Source of the DNA: an uncultured Alloprevotella sp.
Lineage (GTDB): Bacteria; Bacteroidota; Bacteroidia; Bacteroidales; Bacteroidaceae
Direction of reading: 5' to 3'
Assembly: GCA_944322325.1 (NCBI GenBank)
Contig: CALUOQ010000017.1
Coordinates: forward strand, 1 to 50,935
DNA length: 50,935 nucleotides
The notes beneath the pieces were generated by a model, which was given only the letters and a program-made list of their open reading frames with translations, made no database searches and was not told the DNA's origin. A program made the position numbers and the translations under genes. Positions 50,553-50,935 of this stretch are shown here, in pieces. Position 1 is the first letter of the stretch; every line of letters starts with the position of its first letter.

Positions 50553-50935
50553 CATACGGGGCATACAAGTTTATCCGGAAAACACCTATAATCCAATGCG
50601 TTGCCCGTAGGGGCGCGCCTTTGGCGCGCCCGGAAGACCGACTGAAACTGTGACAAAGACGCCGATTCGCAGCGGACGAAACAGGCTTCGCGGGCGTGCC
50701 TGACGGCGCGCCCCTACGAGCCATACGGCCATACATGTTTAGCAGGAAAACACCTATAGTCCAATACGTTGCACGTAGGGGCGCGCCAAAGGCACGCCCG
50801 GAAGACCGACTGAAACCACGACAAAGACGCCGGTTCACAGCGGACGAAACAGGCTTCACGGGCGTGCCTGACGGCGCGCCCCTACGAGCCATACGGCCAT
50901 ACATGTTTAGCAGGAAAACACCTATAGTCCAATAC
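50553..50935. repeat. 168-bp tandem repeat (2.3 copies, runs off the window)
   Basis: Copies start near 50553, 50721 and 50889, with an exact 168-bp period. Each holds a 111-bp cassette whose ends are inverted: GTAGGGGCGCGCC (50607-50619, 50775-50787) and GGCGCGCCCCTAC (50705-50717, 50873-50885), separated by a 57-bp direct-repeat spacer containing ACACCTATA. Such GTAGGGGCGC ends recall short MITE-like elements of many bacteria. The minus strand is open through all copies because 168 is a multiple of three, but it has no start or composition of a real gene. Confidence 0.9.

Noticed and set aside
50515-50904. 129-aa minus-strand open frame across the 168-bp repeat
   Set aside because: The 168-bp period is a multiple of three, so one open copy keeps all open; there is no promoter, and the inverted cassette ends explain the sequence better.
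1-50935. tRNA, rRNA or transposase genes
   Set aside because: No cloverleaf-like or rRNA-like sequence and no DDE/HUH transposase was recognised on either strand; the only recombinase is the integrase at 3772-5079.

Overview
The window comes from a GC-rich member of the order Bacteroidales. Evidence seen in the sequence: the -7 promoter element TAnnTTTG recurs in front of many genes, sometimes with a TTG/TTTG element 19-20 nt upstream; Shine-Dalgarno sequences are mostly absent; and the gene content is typical of gut Bacteroidales (DUF2795 and DUF4491 proteins, the acpP-fabF-rnc block, K+-type membrane pyrophosphatase, ATP-PEPCK, UpxY-like NusG protein, L-fucose utilisation). Genus cannot be fixed from this window.

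Layout. (1) 1-~5240: one end of an AT-rich integrative element (tyrosine recombinase, excisionase-like HTH protein, primase-like protein, small unknown genes); its other end lies outside the window. (2) 5242-6668: leftward host genes for a DUF2795 protein, a PduO-type cobalamin adenosyltransferase and a methyltransferase-like protein. (3) 6669-7524: a gene-free stretch with a likely small RNA, a 21-bp repeat array and a promoter firing directly into a 38-bp palindrome. (4) 7525-17333: core functions rightward: pyrophosphatase, Lrp regulator, DUF4491, a GATase/dipeptidase fusion, M28 lipoprotein, SufE, AspT/YidE-type transporter, acyl-CoA:acetate CoA-transferase. (5) 17549-20195: acpP-fabF-rnc. 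(6) 20384-24207: leftward NusG-like, manA, gmd, fcl, which make GDP-L-fucose from fructose-6-phosphate-derived mannose phosphates. (7) 24632-28882: pckA, a Crp-like regulator, a membrane MutS homologue. (8) 29074-38953: secreted phosphoesterase, GH2, an internally duplicated unknown protein, GH29 alpha-L-fucosidase and a GH43-like enzyme, with no SusC/SusD pair. (9) 39235-46776: AraC regulator divergent from fucI-fucO-fucA-kinase and then fucP. (10) 47058-50426: a small protein and two paralogous secreted proteins, the second apparently frameshifted. (11) 50553-end: a 168-bp tandem repeat that runs off the window.

How the genes fit together (inference): fucose is cut from glycans outside the cell (GH29, with GH2 and GH43 help), imported by FucP and split to DHAP and lactaldehyde, which FucO reduces to 1,2-propanediol. 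The same genome makes GDP-fucose from mannose phosphate for surface glycans under a NusG-like regulator. PEPCK, the CoA-transferase, the adenosyltransferase (B12 cofactor for methylmalonyl-CoA mutase) and the ion-pumping pyrophosphatase fit a succinate/propionate fermenter.

The most unusual signal is a family of intergenic arrays built from an exactly 21-bp unit (core CTACGAYAG followed by an A/T tract). Six arrays, at 7192, 24316, 26324, 30128, 39082 and 46857, hold about 26 units. All lie between host genes and none in the mobile element. A second is a perfect 19-bp hairpin with a GCAA loop inside the start of the RNase III gene itself.
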